Below are positions 46,321 through 56,276 of a DNA stretch of 64,000 nucleotides, piece after piece (the stretch's first letter is position 1; every line of letters starts with the position of its first letter). Source of the stretch: Lachnospiraceae bacterium (lineage in GTDB: Bacteria; Bacillota; Clostridia; Lachnospirales; Lachnospiraceae); NCBI GenBank assembly GCA_017439675.1, contig JAFSIQ010000029.1:1-64000 (forward strand). Direction: 5' to 3'. The position numbers and the translations under genes were made by a program. The notes beneath the pieces are model-generated. The model did no database searches and was not told the origin of the DNA. It worked only from the letters and a program-made list of their open reading frames with translations.

Positions 46321-48927
46321 CTACTTCTTCACCTTTATGCTCTTCACAGCAGACGCCTTACCGGCAATATCCTCTCCCGCCTCACTTGCAGCAATCGGAA
46401 CTACCTTGTAGTAATATGTCTTTCCTGCGGAAAGCCCTGTATCCTTAAATGTAATAGAGGTAGTAACACCTACGCATACATACTTACCCTTCTTCTTGGT
46501 CGCGCGATATACTCTGTATGCAACAGCACCCTTTACCTTCTTCTTTAACTTAATGGTTACCGTTTTCTTTGCGGATGTTATAGACTTAATGGTTGGCTTT
46601 CCAGACGGAGCACTAACAAAAGAGTAATTTGCCTCACCGAGAGAAGAACATGTATAGCTAGAAGAGTAACTCTTCCACACTCTCTTTGTCTGTTTCACCA
46701 CATCAGTAGTCCCCGGTGTTGTTACCCATAGCTCGGTTGCACTGCCATAACTGTTCTGTGCTTCTTCATCTGACTTCCCATCATTCTTGTAATCCTGCCA
46801 TGTCTTTTCTTTGGCAGCATATGCAATTACATAATACTGATAGGTGATTCCCGGCTCAGCACCCTTGTAATAATCTGTCTTCTGGCTTACCTCAACCGGA
46901 GACATGGCATATCTTTCAATCTGCTTCATATTTGCCTGATCCCAGTAGCCACAATACTGAATACTTCCACCATAGATTTCACCAGCATAGTCAATAACAG
47001 AGGTGTCGGTGAACTCGCTTGTCGCATATTCATAATTCTGGTAATAATAAGTCTTTGTCTCATCCAGCTTCCAGTTACACATCGGTCTTGCCACCGTACC
47101 TGTCGTATCATTGTTAAATGCATCAACCGCCGCATTCCATGCAGCCACATCCACAGCCACTGGTTTCTTAGCACCTACATATTGTGTTACCTTACTGCCA
47201 TAAGTTTCATTTGTATAATATTCGTTATCATACTCATCGGCACTAGGATATGCTACTACATAACCATTCACATCCTTATTCTTAGCTATGCTCATAGCCG
47301 GCATACGATATACTTCATAATATGCTGCTCCTTCAACTGGGGTCCATGTTACCTGAATGCCATTTGCTACCTTCTTCGCCTTTACATTCTTTACAATACC
47401 TAGTGTGGCTATTGTGGTATATTCGTGACTCTCACCCACTGTAGCACCATTATCCTTGTAAGGATAGATGCGATAGGTTTCCGTCAAATCATACTTTCCT
47501 TCTGCATCTGCCTTAATATCACTAAGCTTCTTGGCTACAAACTTATATTTCGTAGCAGACGCACTAAGCTTTGTCACCTGCTCCCATGTATAAGATTGCG
47601 TTGCGGCATCAATTACCTTCTTCTCTACAATGTAGCCCTTTGCTCCATAGGATTTGTTCCACTCAACGGTCCGGTTACCGGTTGCATCTGTATATTCTGC
47701 AGTAATATTCATATCTCCAAAATAGAAAGATACACTCTTCGAATCATCTATCTGTACTTCTCCGCTGCTACCATCCTTTGGCAAAACAGCAACTACCATA
47801 TATTGGAATGCACAATCAACTGCCGTTTTCTTATCTGTATAACTCTTCTTTCCAGAGCCCAATGTCTTCAAAAGTTCCCATTTTCCAAAGCCATCACCGA
47901 CAACTCCACCCTTGGAATATGCGGTAAGGTCCGAATCTGCCATACGGCGGTATACCTTATACTGCTTTGCACCGGCAATCTTGTTCCAGGTCAACTTGAC
48001 ATTTTTCTTTCCCTGCACCGTAAGCTTTAGGTTCAATGCACTACCCCTGGTAGTACATTCATGCACGGTATATGGACCATAACTAATCTTTCCTGTTTTC
48101 TTATCCTTGTAATATACTCTTACCTTATAAGAATACTTTGTTTTAGACGTTAAATTCTTATCAGTATATACATTCTTTGTTGTAGTTTCAATCTTCTTGT
48201 AGGAATTGCCTTCCTTACGATAGATTTCATAACCAGTTCCCACACTCTTTGATAAATTCAACTGTACAGAAGTTGACTTTACAGCAGAAGACACACCTGG
48301 CTCATTGAGGTCCATCTTCAGTGTAAAGGAGCCCGCAGGCACAATGTAATCCGCCATATAAATGGTAGCAAGTGGAGCAGAGTTGTATTCACCAGTAACA
48401 TAACTATGGTACTCACATCTCGCCTCATACGATTCCTGCCACCATGAGTTTCGCAATCGAACATCACTATAAGTCTGCTTTAATTCTGCAAGCTTGGCCT
48501 CTACTGCCGCCTTGTATGCAACACCATCAAAGTAGTATATATCCACTTTGTAGGTTCCCGGTGCATAACTCTTTTCAATGTAAGTGCTTGTCTCAGTTCC
48601 ATCAATTACAAACTTGCCTTCCTCTGTATAAAACCACTGTTTTGTCGGCCCCTGATACGCCTTTGAAGAATCGAAGGTTTCATTTCGATAGGAACCTGAA
48701 AGGCTTTCTGTTTGATCATCCTTATACAGATTAAACATTACCTTCGCTCCATCCGGAAGTTTTGATGGTATTGTAAATGTCCACCCCTCCGTATGCTGTC
48801 CATAGGCCTTTGTGCTCTTAAGTGTTACCTTGGGTGCTTCTGCCCGCACTGGCGTTACTATACCAATTGCTAAAGCCATCACCGCAAAGGCCGCTATAAT
48901 ATGCTTCATCCATTGTCTTTTTCTCAT
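46321..48927 (-). CDS. Large secreted fibronectin type III repeat protein
   Basis: The 868-aa protein has a signal peptide (IIAAFAVMALAIGI, cleavage near VRAEAP) and an N-terminal domain of about 190 residues without a clear family. Several FN3-like domains follow, recognisable by the GxxIYRK/YRVYR strand and KT(Y/K)YYKV closing strand (for example KQYKVYRRM, YYEVYRMP, VAYRVYRAT, AGKTYYYKVVP). It ends in a basic tail (SAVKSIKVKK). No enzyme motif or sorting signal is visible. GGAGGAG precedes the ATG. A terminator follows and a palindromic element lies upstream. Confidence 0.82.
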   Translation of the reverse strand: MRKRQWMKHIIAAFAVMALAIGIVTPVRAEAPKVTLKSTKAYGQHTEGWTFTIPSKLPDGAKVMFNLYKDDQTESLSGSYRNETFDSSKAYQGPTKQWFYTEEGKFVIDGTETSTYIEKSYAPGTYKVDIYYFDGVAYKAAVEAKLAELKQTYSDVRLRNSWWQESYEARCEYHSYVTGEYNSAPLATIYMADYIVPAGSFTLKMDLNEPGVSSAVKSTSVQLNLSKSVGTGYEIYRKEGNSYKKIETTTKNVYTDKNLTSKTKYSYKVRVYYKDKKTGKISYGPYTVHECTTRGSALNLKLTVQGKKNVKLTWNKIAGAKQYKVYRRMADSDLTAYSKGGVVGDGFGKWELLKTLGSGKKSYTDKKTAVDCAFQYMVVAVLPKDGSSGEVQIDDSKSVSFYFGDMNITAEYTDATGNRTVEWNKSYGAKGYIVEKKVIDAATQSYTWEQVTKLSASATKYKFVAKKLSDIKADAEGKYDLTETYRIYPYKDNGATVGESHEYTTIATLGIVKNVKAKKVANGIQVTWTPVEGAAYYEVYRMPAMSIAKNKDVNGYVVAYPSADEYDNEYYTNETYGSKVTQYVGAKKPVAVDVAAWNAAVDAFNNDTTGTVARPMCNWKLDETKTYYYQNYEYATSEFTDTSVIDYAGEIYGGSIQYCGYWDQANMKQIERYAMSPVEVSQKTDYYKGAEPGITYQYYVIAYAAKEKTWQDYKNDGKSDEEAQNSYGSATELWVTTPGTTDVVKQTKRVWKSYSSSYTCSSLGEANYSFVSAPSGKPTIKSITSAKKTVTIKLKKKVKGAVAYRVYRATKKKGKYVCVGVTTSITFKDTGLSAGKTYYYKVVPIAASEAGEDIAGKASAVKSIKVKK

Positions 48928-48992
48928 ACACTTCTCCTCCTAATTTTTTATTTACTCATAAGCATTTACGAAACTCATAGGAAATATATTGA

Positions 48993-49184
48993 ATTGTACA
49001 GAATGAACAAATGCCATAAGTAGGTGCTTCGAAACCCGTCGGTACTTAACGAGAGATTTGTCTCGAATTTAGTACCACTACGCATTGAGGTGGCGAGATG
49101 CCTGAGACCCTAGCTTGCGTGCAAGCTTAGTTCGAAGGTATGCTTTAGCTATGTGCCTACGTTGGCTTGTTCAATCTGTACAAT
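48993..49184. mobile_element. 192-bp palindromic element with inverted termini (MITE-like)
   Basis: The ends ATTGTACAGAATGAACAA (48993-49010) and TTGTTCAATCTGTACAAT (49167-49184) are inverted repeats matching at 17 of 18 positions. Complementarity continues inward (GTAGGTGCTTCGAA near 49020 with TTCGAAGGTATGC and TGCCTAC near 49132-49160), and a smaller hairpin (AAGCTTGCACGCAAGCT region) lies inside. There is no coding frame. Obvious target-site duplications are not seen. It may instead be a transcribed structured spacer between the GH9 and FN3 genes. Confidence 0.6.
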
Positions 49185-49217
49185 GTTTAAAATATATATT
49201 AGAGTTTTGCAATTGCT

Positions 49218-52200
49218 TTACTTAACCTTTATCTTGATAGTCGCTTTCTTACCGCTTCCATCCTTTGCTTTGGCAGTAATCTTAACCGTTCCCTTCTTCT
49301 TGGCAGTCACCTTGCCCTTGGCATTGACAGTCGCCACCTTCTTGTTAGAGGTGGACCATGTAAGCTCCTTGCTAATTCCCTTAGCAGGGGTAAACTTCGC
49401 CTTGATGGTAACCGACTTACCCTTCTTCAAGGTAGTTGTCTTTGCTGACAACTTAATCTTCTTTACAGCATTTTTCATAATGGAAATCTTGTAGGTTGCC
49501 ACAATGCTGTTGTCTTCTTGTGAATATGCTGTTACAGTTACTTTCTTGCCCTTACCAGCCTTCTTGGTTGTCACAACACCCTTGCTGTTCACAGAGGCAT
49601 ACTTACTGTTGCTGACCTTCCACTCCACATTCTGGTTGGTTGCATTTTCCGGATACACCATAGCTGTAAGCTTAATTTTCTTGCCTGGAGCAACCTTCTT
49701 TGTATCACCAGTTATCTTAATCTGCTCCACTGCTATATCACCATTTACAACCGTGATTGTGCATGTAGCAGATACACCACTTCCATCATTTGCTGTTGCA
49801 GTAATAATCGCAGTTCCTTCAGCCACAGCTGTCACCGCTCCCTCGGCATCCACTGTTGCAACCGCAGTATTACTACTGCTCCATGTAACCGAGGCATCAT
49901 ATGCATTAGCCGGAAGCACGGTTTCTGCCAAGGCAACACCATCACCGACCTCCAAGGTTTCCGCTGTGCTATCCAATGTGATATGGGTAACCTTTATCTT
50001 TGTCACATTCACTGTAAATGTGACATCTCCCTTTACAGTATAGGAGATTCCTCCTTGATATAAGTTTCCGGTGGATTTCTCTTTCCATCTCACCACGCAA
50101 CCCTTTACATCCTCTAGCTCCGGAAGGACAATGGCACTTCCTGCATAACACTCCATAGAATCTATGGTTGTCGTTCCATCTTCTTCTAAGAATACAACAG
50201 TGTAGGTGGCAATAATATTGCCATTTTCATCCTTTGGCGTAGAGGAGTATAAGTTCTCCATACCGCCATCTGTAGTGATATTGTTCTCACCCTTCAAGAT
50301 AATGTTGTCTGACACAATCGCCTTATCCGTAGAGCCTGCTCCTGCATTTACCTTTACATCCGCATTTTCAATGGCAATGCCCTCAGTCGCTTCTATCGCT
50401 GCTGCGCCTGCTCCACCAGTTGCGATTACTTCACTACTAATAATTGTAATAGTATCTGCCTTCATCGCAGGATTTCCGCTATCTCCAGTAGCTGTCACTT
50501 TACTTTCTTCTATTACAATGCTACCCGCAGAAATCGCCGCTTTACCTGTTCCGGTTGCTTCTACCACAAGGGTAGGTCCATTGATTGTTATGGTTCCCTT
50601 TATCTCAATGTAATCCGCCTTAAGCGTTCCGTTACCTGTTATCTTCACATCTCCTGTTGTGCTTGACACAATGGATGAAACTGTAGAAGTTCCCACCACC
50701 TGAATGGTTGTGCTATCATTTGGCACACACACCTTAAGGTTTTCATTGATTCCTACAAGGGTGTATGTGGCATTGGCTGTTTGCAACGTCAACACATTAT
50801 CTGCATAAGCTACTGTCGGTTCGCTACTGCCGTTCACGCGAAGTGCGTCCACATAAGCATCCACTTCACTTCCGCTTAACTTCGACACATCAACGGTATA
50901 TGGATTTATCACAAGTGTATACACCTGCAATGGTGTAGAACATGTCGCACTTGCATACTGAGTTGTTGTCTCTTTGTATCTTGCATATATCTTGTAAGAT
51001 GTAAATGCCGACAAACCTGCAAAGGTTCCGGATGTCTGCCAGTTCACACCGTCCTTAGAATACTCCACACCATTTATTTCATTCACTGTGATGCGATTGG
51101 CTGTACGGCTTGCAAGCACTGGAGTTGCAGGGACATTAGCGTTGGTCTGCTTGTTGACCTTGATGGTTACCATCTCTTTCGATGTCATCTCATCATCCTC
51201 TAGACCATATTGTGTTTTACTTGCATCACTCCATGTGAAGATTACATACTTCTGTATCGTACCAATTTCACTTTCTGTCGGTACATAATCTGCATTCTCC
51301 CAAGTAAAGGTTCCGTAATCCTCGGCTGGATATGTATCATTTCCAATCTTTACCTGTCCTCCCACAAACGAAGACTCCTTTAATGCCTGTCCATATGTAA
51401 TGTCGGTTGCTGTTGGAAAAACAACTTCCAAGCCTTCACGATTTACATTAATCGAAACTTCTCTTGTAATTGTTCCTGTACTGCTATTATATCCATCAAT
51501 ACTTGTGAAAGAATAATTCTTAATCGCATTGTCACTCAATGTTAATACCACATCATAGGATGAGGTTCCTCTAGACGGTGCCATACTAGAATTCTTCCAT
51601 GCAAAGCTACCATATTCTGTACTACCACCGGTTAAAACCGAATCTGCCAAGGTCTGACCTACCGTTAGTGCTGCGGCTGTTGGGAAGTTCACTTGACTTA
51701 CCGCCTTTGGATGGATTGTCAATGTTCCGTTCTGTGTGGTTATCTCGTAATTCGCATTACTTGTAACTGTCAAGCTAATCGGATATGTACCTGCATCTGA
51801 TAATGTAGTCGCTGTTGTAGTCACTTGATAACTCAATGTATCGCCTACCACAAGACTATCCTCATATGAGGAATCCACCGACAATGTAGGAACCGCCTCA
51901 CCATATGTCATTTCTGCATCATTCGCCTTCACCACAATTGGCTTCTTGGTTACTGTCACAGAAACTGGAATCGTCAGTGTCTTGCCACTATAAGCAATAA
52001 TCACTTTGTCTGTATAGGTTCCTGCCGCTAATCCCGTCTTTGGCTTCACCGATATCGTTGATGCCCCCGTCGGACTAATGCTAACCCCCGTCGGCATGCT
52101 CACAATTTCAAAATACATGCCAGATTCAAGTGAAGTATTGCTTGGTGTTGTAGCAACACCGCCCACATTGATCACGCTTGCTGAAGCTGTATAAACGGAT

Positions 52201-54974
52201 GTATATCCATACTCTATAGACTGACAAACCAAACTGCTTGCAGAACTGGTTAGCTCTGCCGGCTTCTTCACTGTCACTGTACAGGTTGCAGTTGCCGATT
52301 CGCCAGATTCCATCTTCGCCACCGTTGTAGCTGTAATGGTTGCTGTACCGTTTGCTTTTGCGGTCACCACACCACTGCTATTCACCGTTGCAACAGAAGT
52401 ATCACTAGACGACCAAGTAACACTTTGAGACGCATCCTCCGGAGCAACTGTTGCCACAAGAGTAAATGTTTCCCCTACCACCAATTCCTGAGAGGCGGCA
52501 TCAAGGGTAACGCCAGTTGGCTTGGTTGCATTTTCTTCCCCTGCTAAAGTAAAGTTACTTCCACCATAGAAATCCGCATGAATCGTCTGATTTGTAAACC
52601 CTGCATCTGTAGAATCCTTATTTAACAAATATAATGCTGCTGCAGAACCTACCAAGCATGCATTGTAATCTAATGCAACCTCATTGGAAACCGCATCATT
52701 CACTGCATCATTATAAGTAGAAAAATCACTCCTTGTCGGTCCACCACACAACGCTCCGTAAAGCGTATATTTCTGCGTAGCATTGTTATTAAAATCCGTC
52801 CATCCAGAATAGCCGGATGCAGCTCTATGATGTGGCTTGGTCGGTGAGTTGGTGTTATAACCACATACCAAATTCTTCCCGATAGAATTATTACCTAAAA
52901 TCTGACTCATCTGATAACGACACCAAGAACCATACGTGTTGGTTCCTGCATGCTTGTCACTTACCATCATCATAAACTGCACATTACAGTTTACACGAGC
53001 AGAGCCCCAACTGTCACCACAATAGTATCCACTAGAGCTATTATTCGCTGTTGTATTAAACCAATTCCGAATAGTGTTTGTGTGGGATGTTTTGTTGCCA
53101 CTGCTATCTGGTGCATAAAATACCGCTGCCTGATATGCGTTCTCCCAACCATATGGTTTTTCAATGTTACCATTATTCGCATCATTCGATGTATATTCTG
53201 TAGCATAGGAGGAATCATTGGTGGCTATATAGAGCAATGCTGCTGCAAGACAATACTCATCCTGCCATCCGCCCCAACCAGAATGATAAAACCCACCTTG
53301 ATAATCTGCTTCTGCTTTTGAGTTATTCTTTGCAAATGCAAACAATGCTTTTGCGTATTTTAAATCCTCTTCATTACCAAAATTCAAATAATTAAGAGTC
53401 AGTGCAGCAGCCGTACCTCCGACAATATCCGTTGCTGGATTCGAAGATGTTGCCACTAAAGTATAGGTACGCTCCGTAGCACTCTCATCTTCCACCTCAG
53501 GTGCAACCCAGCTTGCATGATCCTTGTCACCATGACCAACCTGATAGCAAAATGCTTCCGCCTGCGTACCTGCTGCATTCAACACTGTACAACTCTTTAC
53601 ATATGTACAATAATAATCCGTAATCGTCTTTAAATGATTCTTCTGTCCAAGCTCATCAAACGCCTGTCCAAATTCGTAATAACTCATTCCCAGTGCAGTC
53701 ATAGCCTGTGACATTGGCAAACCAAATTTCACATGGTCTCCTGCGTCATGATATCCGCCGACCGCAGAGTATTCTGTTCCATTGTAGGTAAACTTATCAT
53801 TTACATGACAATCTCCTCTCCATCCGTTATATAAATCCTTGGAATAAAGTGAGGTCTCGCTTACCTGATCACCACACATATTGGCATCATAAAAATAGAG
53901 AGAATGCTGTAGCAGTTTTGCAAAATTGTAATCTAAAGATGTATCAATGGTTCCAATGTTACTACCATCAAAAACTTCACCACTACTAGAATTTCCACTA
54001 GAAGAACTACCCGATGGTTGCGTTCCGGCAGAAATCACAGAATCAAATGCACCCGTACTGCCAGAACCCGTTTTATAATATACAACCGCCTCATTAGTGG
54101 ACAATGCCGACGAACCACTATACTGAATCTTATAGCTTTCCCCACTCAAGGTTCCACCAGAGGATATGGTTTCACCAGAATTAGATGTTACATAGATATA
54201 ACTATCGTCATAAGACCACTTTACCTTTGCCCAGCTTCCGTCCCACGCACTGGAGCTTGTAATACCTGTTACTGGAATCATCACAATCCAATCACTGATG
54301 GTTTCTGACAATCCATTGCTAACTGCAATCTCATACTGATAATAATCATAAGACTGACTTGTCTGTGTCACCGTAGCAGTCACTTTATCCGATGTAGAAC
54401 CAATAGTAGATGGATCTGTTGCTGTATCATCCACACTTGGTGCCTCTGTAGAACTACCTACATTGTATGTCAACACAATAGTTGCGCCTTCCAAAATATT
54501 AGCCCGACACTGCGCACCCATTCCTGTTACAGTAGAACCTGATGCCACTTCCGCAGTTGACCAAGTACTTCCATCCTCTCCTGTACCCTTATATGTACCT
54601 AACACCACACTGCCCGTACTATAATCATAGGTTGCACCATTCCAACCACTATTCCAATACGCATTCGAATTAGGAGTAATCTTCACTTCCCAATCGCTAA
54701 TTGTAGTGCCTGTATTGTTATGTAATGTAAATTCATATTTGTACAAATCCACCGCCGGAGAACCTGTTCCCCACACATTAGCTGCAAACTCTAACTCACT
54801 AATATAAGATACATATACCCCACTGTCGGTTGCCGTAATCACATCCGTACCTGACACGGTAATCGTTTCCGCAGCTTCCACTTTTCTTGACGGAACCATC
54901 ACAAGGCTTAATACCATAACAAATGTCAACAGCCATGCGCTTATTCTTTTTCCAAATCCCTTCTTATTCTTCAT
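49218..54974 (-). CDS. Multidomain secreted GH9 glycoside hydrolase
   Basis: The 1918-aa exported enzyme has a signal peptide (WLLTFVMVLSLVMV, near VEAAET) and two N-terminal carbohydrate-binding-like beta-sandwiches (about residues 37-150 and 165-290). A GH9 catalytic domain (about 345-785) carries GGYHDAGDHVKFGLP (Asp near 410), HHRAASG (near 716) and NEVALDYNA with the acid Glu (near 765). Downstream are a Big_2 domain, MBG-like Ig modules, a beta-helix-like stretch rich in IxIxGT/TITI turns (about 1420-1590) and three Big_2 domains ending in a basic tail. GH9 enzymes are mostly cellulases or related beta-glucanases. There is no dockerin or LPXTG. The second ATG of a pair is chosen by spacing from GGAGG. 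Confidence 0.9.
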   Translation of the reverse strand: MKNKKGFGKRISAWLLTFVMVLSLVMVPSRKVEAAETITVSGTDVITATDSGVYVSYISELEFAANVWGTGSPAVDLYKYEFTLHNNTGTTISDWEVKITPNSNAYWNSGWNGATYDYSTGSVVLGTYKGTGEDGSTWSTAEVASGSTVTGMGAQCRANILEGATIVLTYNVGSSTEAPSVDDTATDPSTIGSTSDKVTATVTQTSQSYDYYQYEIAVSNGLSETISDWIVMIPVTGITSSSAWDGSWAKVKWSYDDSYIYVTSNSGETISSGGTLSGESYKIQYSGSSALSTNEAVVYYKTGSGSTGAFDSVISAGTQPSGSSSSGNSSSGEVFDGSNIGTIDTSLDYNFAKLLQHSLYFYDANMCGDQVSETSLYSKDLYNGWRGDCHVNDKFTYNGTEYSAVGGYHDAGDHVKFGLPMSQAMTALGMSYYEFGQAFDELGQKNHLKTITDYYCTYVKSCTVLNAAGTQAEAFCYQVGHGDKDHASWVAPEVEDESATERTYTLVATSSNPATDIVGGTAAALTLNYLNFGNEEDLKYAKALFAFAKNNSKAEADYQGGFYHSGWGGWQDEYCLAAALLYIATNDSSYATEYTSNDANNGNIEKPYGWENAYQAAVFYAPDSSGNKTSHTNTIRNWFNTTANNSSSGYYCGDSWGSARVNCNVQFMMMVSDKHAGTNTYGSWCRYQMSQILGNNSIGKNLVCGYNTNSPTKPHHRAASGYSGWTDFNNNATQKYTLYGALCGGPTRSDFSTYNDAVNDAVSNEVALDYNACLVGSAAALYLLNKDSTDAGFTNQTIHADFYGGSNFTLAGEENATKPTGVTLDAASQELVVGETFTLVATVAPEDASQSVTWSSSDTSVATVNSSGVVTAKANGTATITATTVAKMESGESATATCTVTVKKPAELTSSASSLVCQSIEYGYTSVYTASASVINVGGVATTPSNTSLESGMYFEIVSMPTGVSISPTGASTISVKPKTGLAAGTYTDKVIIAYSGKTLTIPVSVTVTKKPIVVKANDAEMTYGEAVPTLSVDSSYEDSLVVGDTLSYQVTTTATTLSDAGTYPISLTVTSNANYEITTQNGTLTIHPKAVSQVNFPTAAALTVGQTLADSVLTGGSTEYGSFAWKNSSMAPSRGTSSYDVVLTLSDNAIKNYSFTSIDGYNSSTGTITREVSINVNREGLEVVFPTATDITYGQALKESSFVGGQVKIGNDTYPAEDYGTFTWENADYVPTESEIGTIQKYVIFTWSDASKTQYGLEDDEMTSKEMVTIKVNKQTNANVPATPVLASRTANRITVNEINGVEYSKDGVNWQTSGTFAGLSAFTSYKIYARYKETTTQYASATCSTPLQVYTLVINPYTVDVSKLSGSEVDAYVDALRVNGSSEPTVAYADNVLTLQTANATYTLVGINENLKVCVPNDSTTIQVVGTSTVSSIVSSTTGDVKITGNGTLKADYIEIKGTITINGPTLVVEATGTGKAAISAGSIVIEESKVTATGDSGNPAMKADTITIISSEVIATGGAGAAAIEATEGIAIENADVKVNAGAGSTDKAIVSDNIILKGENNITTDGGMENLYSSTPKDENGNIIATYTVVFLEEDGTTTIDSMECYAGSAIVLPELEDVKGCVVRWKEKSTGNLYQGGISYTVKGDVTFTVNVTKIKVTHITLDSTAETLEVGDGVALAETVLPANAYDASVTWSSSNTAVATVDAEGAVTAVAEGTAIITATANDGSGVSATCTITVVNGDIAVEQIKITGDTKKVAPGKKIKLTAMVYPENATNQNVEWKVSNSKYASVNSKGVVTTKKAGKGKKVTVTAYSQEDNSIVATYKISIMKNAVKKIKLSAKTTTLKKGKSVTIKAKFTPAKGISKELTWSTSNKKVATVNAKGKVTAKKKGTVKITAKAKDGSGKKATIKIKVK

Positions 54975-54986
54975 CATTTCCTCCCT

Positions 54987-55856
54987 CTACTTTGTCTTTT
55001 TGCTTATTCTATTCCATTTGCTATACTTCTTAACTGTATTTCCTTCACTGTCCGTACTATTGACATACGCACGAATTCGCACATAATAACGCTTTTTCGA
55101 CTTCAACTTCACACCATTATATTTCTTAATTACCTTCTTGGTTGTATTCTTTCCAATTGTAAAACTTCTCTTCTTACTAAATGACTTCGTAGTAGATATC
55201 TGTAATTGGTATCCGTCTACACTGGTCTTTTTCTTCCATTTCAATGTCAGTTTATTCTTTCCAGCCGTGGCTGTAAATCCAGAAACCTTAGAACCTACCG
55301 GATTGACTAGCTTTGTTTCCACACCACTAGTCAAGGAAACCTTATAGGTTTTCTTCACATTCGCCGGTTGGCTCACTGAATCTGCTTTACAGCAACCAAA
55401 ACACTGTACCCAGTAAAGAACTCCATTCATCTGAAAACAACCCACTCCTATGGAATTAAATTCACTAGTCATAATATTGGTTTTGTGTCCACCAGAACCC
55501 ATCCATCCTGACATCACGTCCGCTGCAGAACCATAACCATAGGCAATATTCTCCGCATACATCTTATCGCAAGCAGTAAAGCAACGTTCTCCGTTCGGTC
55601 TCAAATGATTATATTCCACCGTCAACTCAGCTGCCCGAAGCATCGCCGCTGCCAACAAGTCCTTGTCCATAGTAAGTTTCCCAAGCCCCTGATTGGTTCG
55701 TTTCTGATTCACAATTTTCAAAACCTCATACGCTTCATCGTACATGCAAGTACCTGACACTGTTTCCGTACTAGCAGCCTCAACAGGTCTTGCGCACAAA
55801 ATCGCAAACAGACAGATTGCAAATCCCAACATTAAATTTCTCCACCTACATTTCAT
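54987..55856 (-). CDS. Secreted CAP-domain protein with a C-terminal FN3-like domain
   Basis: The 289-aa protein has a signal peptide (LGFAICLFAILCARP, near VEAAST) and a CAP/SCP domain: VLKIVNQKRTNQGL, AAELTVEYNHLRPNG, AENIAYGYGSAADVMSGWMGSGGH, and the closing GVGCF...YWVQCFG. The Cys-rich end (CFGCCKAD) is unusual. A final FN3-like domain (GKNKLTLKWKKKTSVDGYQL, KRYYVRIRAY) follows. CAP proteins are secreted, with no single known activity. It lies 12 bp upstream of the GH9 gene and shares its promoter, so both belong to one operon. Confidence 0.85.
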   Translation of the reverse strand: MKCRWRNLMLGFAICLFAILCARPVEAASTETVSGTCMYDEAYEVLKIVNQKRTNQGLGKLTMDKDLLAAAMLRAAELTVEYNHLRPNGERCFTACDKMYAENIAYGYGSAADVMSGWMGSGGHKTNIMTSEFNSIGVGCFQMNGVLYWVQCFGCCKADSVSQPANVKKTYKVSLTSGVETKLVNPVGSKVSGFTATAGKNKLTLKWKKKTSVDGYQLQISTTKSFSKKRSFTIGKNTTKKVIKKYNGVKLKSKKRYYVRIRAYVNSTDSEGNTVKKYSKWNRISKKTK

Positions 55857-55906
55857 ATAAGAACCCCCTTATCTCATGGTTTTTTCGACCTAATAACATA
55901 CCTTAT

Positions 55907-55935
55907 ATTATAGCATTTCAAAAGAGCTGTAGCAA
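55907..55935 (-). promoter_or_regulatory. Promoter of the CAP-GH9 operon
   Basis: TTGCTA (55930-55935) and TATAAT (55907-55912) on the minus strand are spaced by 17 bases. The -35 lies at the edge of the first intergenic repeat copy. Confidence 0.7.
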
Positions 55936-56095
55936 GCATTTCCATGCACATCGCAAGCACTGCTTGCTCAGTGATGGACGTTCGCCATATGAATGCGCTG
56001 ATGCGCCTTCCTAATATAAGAAGAAGGCAGGCTCTGAAATGCAAGCATTAACCATCCACATCGCAAGCTCCGCTTGCTCAGTGATGGACGTTCGC
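55932..56095. repeat. Two 54-bp imperfect direct repeats, each with a hairpin
   Basis: The segments 55932-55985 and 56041-56095 match almost throughout: both contain ATCGCAAGC, GCTTGCTCAGTGATGGACG and TTCGC. In each, CGCAAGC pairs with GCTTG(CTC) as a small hairpin. They lie between the tRNA terminator and the CAP promoter. Confidence 0.7.
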
Positions 56096-56122
56096 AGAAT
56101 GAAACCAGCAAGCTGTCTTCAC

Positions 56123-56184
56123 GACGCAAGAAAAAAACGCATCCTTGAATGCAAGCATTCCGGAATGCGTTTCTTTCTTGCGTC
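56123..56184. repeat. Long hairpin in the tRNA-Lys downstream region
   Basis: GACGCAAGAAA (from 56123) pairs with TTTCTTGCGTC (to 56184), and inside AACGCAT with ATGCGTT and GAATGC with GCATTC. The stem is about 27 bp with few bulges and an apex of a few bases. Confidence 0.65.
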
Positions 56185-56225
56185 GCAAAACAACTTCGTC
56201 GTTTCGCTCTGCTCACTGTTAACAC

Positions 56226-56248
56226 AAAAAGAACCAACCCAATGTTCT
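56226..56248 (-). terminator. Terminator of tRNA-Lys
   Basis: On the minus strand AGAAC and GTTCT flank a loop and are followed by TTTTTGTGTTAACAGTGAGC. The stem is short but sits correctly about 30 bp past the tRNA. Confidence 0.55.
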
Positions 56249-56276
56249 GAGACATCAAATCAGTTCCTTCGCTAAG

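Noticed and set aside
47425-48030. 201-codon plus-strand frame opposite the FN3 protein
   Set aside because: It is antisense to a well-supported secreted protein, with no start signal and no family pattern.
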